DNA from: Torymus aiolomorphi
Taxonomy: Eukaryota; Arthropoda; Insecta; Hymenoptera; Torymidae
DNA: 64,000 nt
Assembly: GCA_036365515.1 (NCBI GenBank)
Contig: CM070876.1
Location: 40,107,695 to 40,171,694, forward strand
Direction of reading: 5' to 3'
The position numbers and the translations under genes were made by a program. The notes beneath the pieces are model-generated. The model was not told the DNA's origin, did not search any database, and saw nothing but the letters and a program-made list of their open reading frames with translations. Below, one piece after another: positions 60,965-64,000 of the stretch (position 1 is its first letter; every line of letters starts with the position of its first letter).

Positions 60965-62905
60965 TTAAATTAATAAAGAATGATAAATGTTATCTAATTT
61001 ACTTGACTCCATCATTAAATTTACATTATTCTGATTTCTTAGAATGTGAATACTTTCAAGGCTTTCCTTCTTATATTTATTCGTAATCCCTTGTTCCAAA
61101 ATATCCACACTCCCAAAATCGAAAGAATGCAAACTATTTAAACAATGTTCTTTCAAACCCGATGTACAACTTGAGCTGCGTAAACTATATTGATGTTCAT
61201 ATATTCTCTTTTTCAAATATCTACCCGTTTGACCAATATAACAACCATTACAATCCCTACAATTAATTTTATAAACTACTCCCGATTTTAAACATTTATC
61301 ATCCTTGTCTTTACAATTACTAAATAACCTTTCTAAATTATTATCGTTTCTAAAGAAAACTTGAATATTATGTTTACTAAAAACCCTTCTAATTCTTTCC
61401 GACAAATCTCTAACATATGGTAAACTAAAATATGCGTTCTTTCCATTTTTATTCCTTGTTTGATTATCTACCCGCTGCTTCAATCCACCATTATAAATTT
61501 CCCACACTCTCTCATCAATCATTTTGTCAATAAATTTTACCGGATAACTATTCTTAATAAATGTTTCTCTAACTAAATTTAAATTCTTTTTCCTAAAATC
61601 TTTATGTGACAATTTAATCGCTCTGTCAATGACACCTTTGATCGCACCTGTCTTGTTTCCGAATTGGTGGTGAGAATCAAAATTTAAAAATCTATCTGAC
61701 CATGTAGGTTTTCTATACCAATCTAATTTCACTCTATTATTATTAACTCTAATGACTCTAATATCTAAAAAACTCAATTGATCATCTTTCTCAACTTCTT
61801 TTGTGAATTTAATTCTATCATGGATAGAATTAAACACATCCACCATTTCATCCACAAAACATTCAGGTACAACTGCAAAAATGTCATCAACATATCTTTT
61901 AAAAATAATTGGCTGAAAAACCAACTTAGACAAAGCAACACTTTCCAATTTTTCCATTACTAAATTGGCTATAACAGGTGACAAAGGTGATCCCATTGGG
62001 CAACCATATCTTTGCACATATAAACTATTATCAAAAGAAAAAACTGTGTTTTTAAAAACCAAATTAAGTGCCTTTATAAATTCATCTTTTGTTAAACTAG
62101 TATGTACTTTAATTTCAAACGATTTATCTTGTATAATATCATTCAACAACTCTAAAGGTATATTTGTAAACAAAGATACTACATCCAATGAAACCATCCT
62201 ATGATCATTCGGAATAATAATATCTTCCATTATATCATAAAAACTCCAACTATCTTTAATATATGGATTTGTTTTACCCACTATCTTGAACAATATATTA
62301 GACAAAAATCTAGCAAGTCTATACGTCGGAAAATTTATCGATGACATTATTATTCTATATGTCAACTGTTCTTTGTGAATCTTAGGAAGCCCATAACATT
62401 TAGCTACAGTGCCATTTTCACATTTTAAATATTTAAACATACTATCCTTAATATAAGCTTTTGTTTTCCAATGCAACAATAATTCTTTCAATTTATCTTG
62501 TAGTCTATTGATATGTGGATTCCTAATTTTCACGTAAGTGGTATCATCATCCAACATAAGTTGAATTTTATTAATATAATCCCTTTTATCTGAAACTACA
62601 GTTACATTTCCTTTATCTGCTTTTTGAAAGATCATATTCGGATTCTCTCTCAAGAATTTCTTCGTTATTTTTAATTCATGGAATAAATTACTGTTCAAAT
62701 AATTATCAAATCTATGTTCTCTTTTAAAATTATCAATAACTTTAACTAAAGAACTCCTACATTCTTTTTTAAACTCTAGATTAAAACTACTCATACTACT
62801 TTCTACCTCAGCGATGATATTCTTGATCGGAAGAGATTTACTTGAATATGATATTCCAAATTTAGCACCCTTTGATATGATATTTACCACTTCTTCTGGT
62901 ATTAC
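60965..62905 (-). CDS. Penelope-like retroelement RT plus GIY-YIG protein (copy 2)
   Basis: An open frame of at least 641 codons, with no in-frame ATG at its beginning: it opens after a stop with VIPEEVVNIISKGAKFGISY, so the N-terminus is lost (5' truncation). Counting from the GTG at 62890, it shows QKADKGNVTVV (89-99), CYGLPKIHK (165-173), VSLDVVSLFTNIP (233-245), YGCPMGSPLSPVIANLVMEK (295-314), catalytic YVDD (334-337), LSFLDIRVIR (372-381) and WYRKPTWSDRFLN (391-403). A C-terminal GIY-YIG endonuclease follows (VVYKINC 538-544, CYIGQTGR 550-557, catalytic Arg and Glu regions after it). Catalytic motifs of both enzymes are intact. A hammerhead-like motif follows. Inserted in the P-like element. 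Confidence 0.92.
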   Translation of the reverse strand, partial: VIPEEVVNIISKGAKFGISYSSKSLPIKNIIAEVESSMSSFNLEFKKECRSSLVKVIDNFKREHRFDNYLNSNLFHELKITKKFLRENPNMIFQKADKGNVTVVSDKRDYINKIQLMLDDDTTYVKIRNPHINRLQDKLKELLLHWKTKAYIKDSMFKYLKCENGTVAKCYGLPKIHKEQLTYRIIMSSINFPTYRLARFLSNILFKIVGKTNPYIKDSWSFYDIMEDIIIPNDHRMVSLDVVSLFTNIPLELLNDIIQDKSFEIKVHTSLTKDEFIKALNLVFKNTVFSFDNSLYVQRYGCPMGSPLSPVIANLVMEKLESVALSKLVFQPIIFKRYVDDIFAVVPECFVDEMVDVFNSIHDRIKFTKEVEKDDQLSFLDIRVIRVNNNRVKLDWYRKPTWSDRFLNFDSHHQFGNKTGAIKGVIDRAIKLSHKDFRKKNLNLVRETFIKNSYPVKFIDKMIDERVWEIYNGGLKQRVDNQTRNKNGKNAYFSLPYVRDLSERIRRVFSKHNIQVFFRNDNNLERLFSNCKDKDDKCLKSGVVYKINCRDCNGCYIGQTGRYLKKRIYEHQYSLRSSSCTSGLKEHCLNSLHSFDFGSVDILEQGITNKYKKESLESIHILRNQNNVNLMMESSKLDNIYHSLLI

Positions 62906-63528
62906 TTATTATGCCATAAATATTAATTATTTTAATTTAATTTGTAAGACTGTAAGACCGATAAAAAAATTCTTATCAGTTGATAGTAAATTGCAGTCGA
63001 CATAAGTAATATTTTTAAAGTATTAACTATTACTTATCAAATTGTTCTTTTATTTAAATATATTTCACCCTTTTTCAAATCTGTGTTTTTTCTTATTATA
63101 TCTTACTGAGATCATAAAATGAAATATTTTTATACATTGGCAATAGTAAAATTAACATATATTATATAAATCGATAATTATTTTTCATATCTTATTGAAT
63201 TTTTTTCAAAAGATAATTTCAATGATCCACTGCAAAAGTACTTCTTTCATTTCATAAATAGTACGAATTATAAACATTTTCATTCAAAAAGTTAATATTC
63301 TTCTTAATTACTTGAGTATTATTTTCATTATCTATTTATTTAACATTAATAACACTTTAATTTTCAGTTTATACAAAACAGTTCTATATTACATTTCAAA
63401 CAAATTCGCCACTCACGCGCTGATTCTATTGGTTTAAAGTTCAATATGACCGATTTTAGGATGAGAATTCTATTGGTCCGTAAAGAAGGTTGTGCAATAG
63501 CACACTTTATTTCCTTACACCATGCTCT

Positions 63529-64000
63529 TGTTACGACCCGAGTCGGGGTCTTTTAGCAGAAAGGTGCTTCTGCAATGGTCGCCAAGTTGACCAATCGGAA
63601 CGTGGAATTTGTTTGTTCAATTAAGCGCTGAAGCGGAAGGAGTCGCGGGAAATTTGAAATAAAACTCGAACTCGAGAGAATTAACTTTAACTTGATGTTT
63701 ATTGAATCAATCGAGAACTTGTTGCTTTTAACAAACAAATTGACTTAAAAGCGTGACTCTATACAATTCAAACGGCGTAATTGCAACTGACACAGTGCCG
63801 TGATCAGGGCGCGTGCACTAGTGCAATTAAACAAACTACGAAGCTTATCATGTGCTTGGTAGCGACTGCTCGAGGCCGGCGGTGAGACCCAATTTATATT
63901 CTGGGTCGTAGGTGGAGCTTCAGGTTGGTAGTGGAAGGCAGAATAGTCTTTTTGAGATTAATAATTTAATAAATTAAATTAATCTCAATGTTTTTGACTC
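63529..64000. mobile_element. possible LTR or repeat start at window edge
   Basis: The sequence starting TGTTACGACCCGAGTCGGGG looks like the 5' tip of a retroviral-type long terminal repeat, and an inverse of TACGACCC occurs at about 63904-63911. An AATAAA is at about 63659. No gag or primer-binding site is visible before the window ends, so this is only a suggestion. Confidence 0.25.

Larger units (their letters stand above)
60647..62987. repeat. 69-bp inverted repeats flanking the Penelope-like element
   Basis: 60647-60715 and 62919-62987 are inverted copies with one mismatch, containing GATAAGAATTTTTTTATCGG and CTTACAGTCTTACAAATTAA. They bracket the Penelope-like element on both sides. 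They may be part of the element (inverted terminal copies are known in this group) or an older inverted repeat into which it went. Confidence 0.85.
59927..63524 (+). mobile_element. P-element-like transposon interrupted by a retroelement
   Basis: Ends CATGGTGTGAGGAAATAAAG and inverse (CATGGTGTAAGGAAATAAAG, extending AGTGTGCT) form about 28-bp terminal inverted repeats of P-element style. The left part encodes a THAP-domain remnant (60073-60486). The rest of the transposase is replaced by the Penelope-like element at 60647-62987. Flanks CTCTGTAC and CTCTTGTT are only half alike, so an 8-bp target duplication is not proven. Confidence 0.75.

Overview
This is eukaryotic nuclear DNA, almost certainly from an insect and most likely a hymenopteran such as a parasitoid wasp. 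The evidence is AT-rich non-coding DNA with scattered CpG-rich patches, a spliced ced-6/GULP-type engulfment adaptor gene with GT-AG introns, part of a hymenopteran-style odorant receptor gene, and a dense nest of insect-type transposable elements. The order is an inference from gene and element style; no species can be named.

Layout. Positions 1-15,558: no protein gene seen; there is one weak candidate for an untranslated first exon ending in GTAAGT (8,361-8,547). Positions 15,586-25,257: ced-6 on the plus strand, eight coding exons, about 479 residues. Its 6.9-kb intron holds a TA-flanked 876-bp inverted-repeat transposon and a 327-bp CT tract. Positions 25,258-28,440: 3' UTR and AT-rich DNA with a GT microsatellite and a direct repeat.

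Positions 28,440-41,600 are repeats within repeats. A 71-bp tandem repeat carries a decayed hAT transposon with a perfect 8-bp target duplication. Inside the hAT sits a Foldback-like element whose arms are arrays of an 89-bp unit. Further on are a foldback of 30-bp repeats, a small palindromic MITE, and a 3.6-kb array of alternating palindromic 12-mers (GAATTC-centred and GATATC-centred) with four copies of an embedded palindromic island. Positions 41,599-45,138: a transposon with about 600-bp terminal inverted repeats and a frameshifted transposase of a family I cannot name. Positions 45,341-51,500: another TA-flanked MITE, minisatellites and remnants of non-LTR retrotransposons.

Positions 51,510-53,946 (minus): four internal exons of an odorant receptor in perfect splice phase; its first and last exons are not found. 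Positions 54,403-59,574: a TA-flanked transposon filled with a Penelope-like retroelement and the 5' part of a non-LTR retrotransposon, both lacking their 3' ends where they meet, plus two MITEs. Positions 59,927-63,524: a P-element-like transposon with a THAP-domain remnant, interrupted by a nearly intact second Penelope-like element (RT plus GIY-YIG) that has a hammerhead-ribozyme-like core and lies between inverted 69-bp repeats. A possible LTR starts near 63,529.

Only ced-6 is a convincingly intact host gene. The rest records repeated transposon insertion, and the nesting gives a relative order of events.
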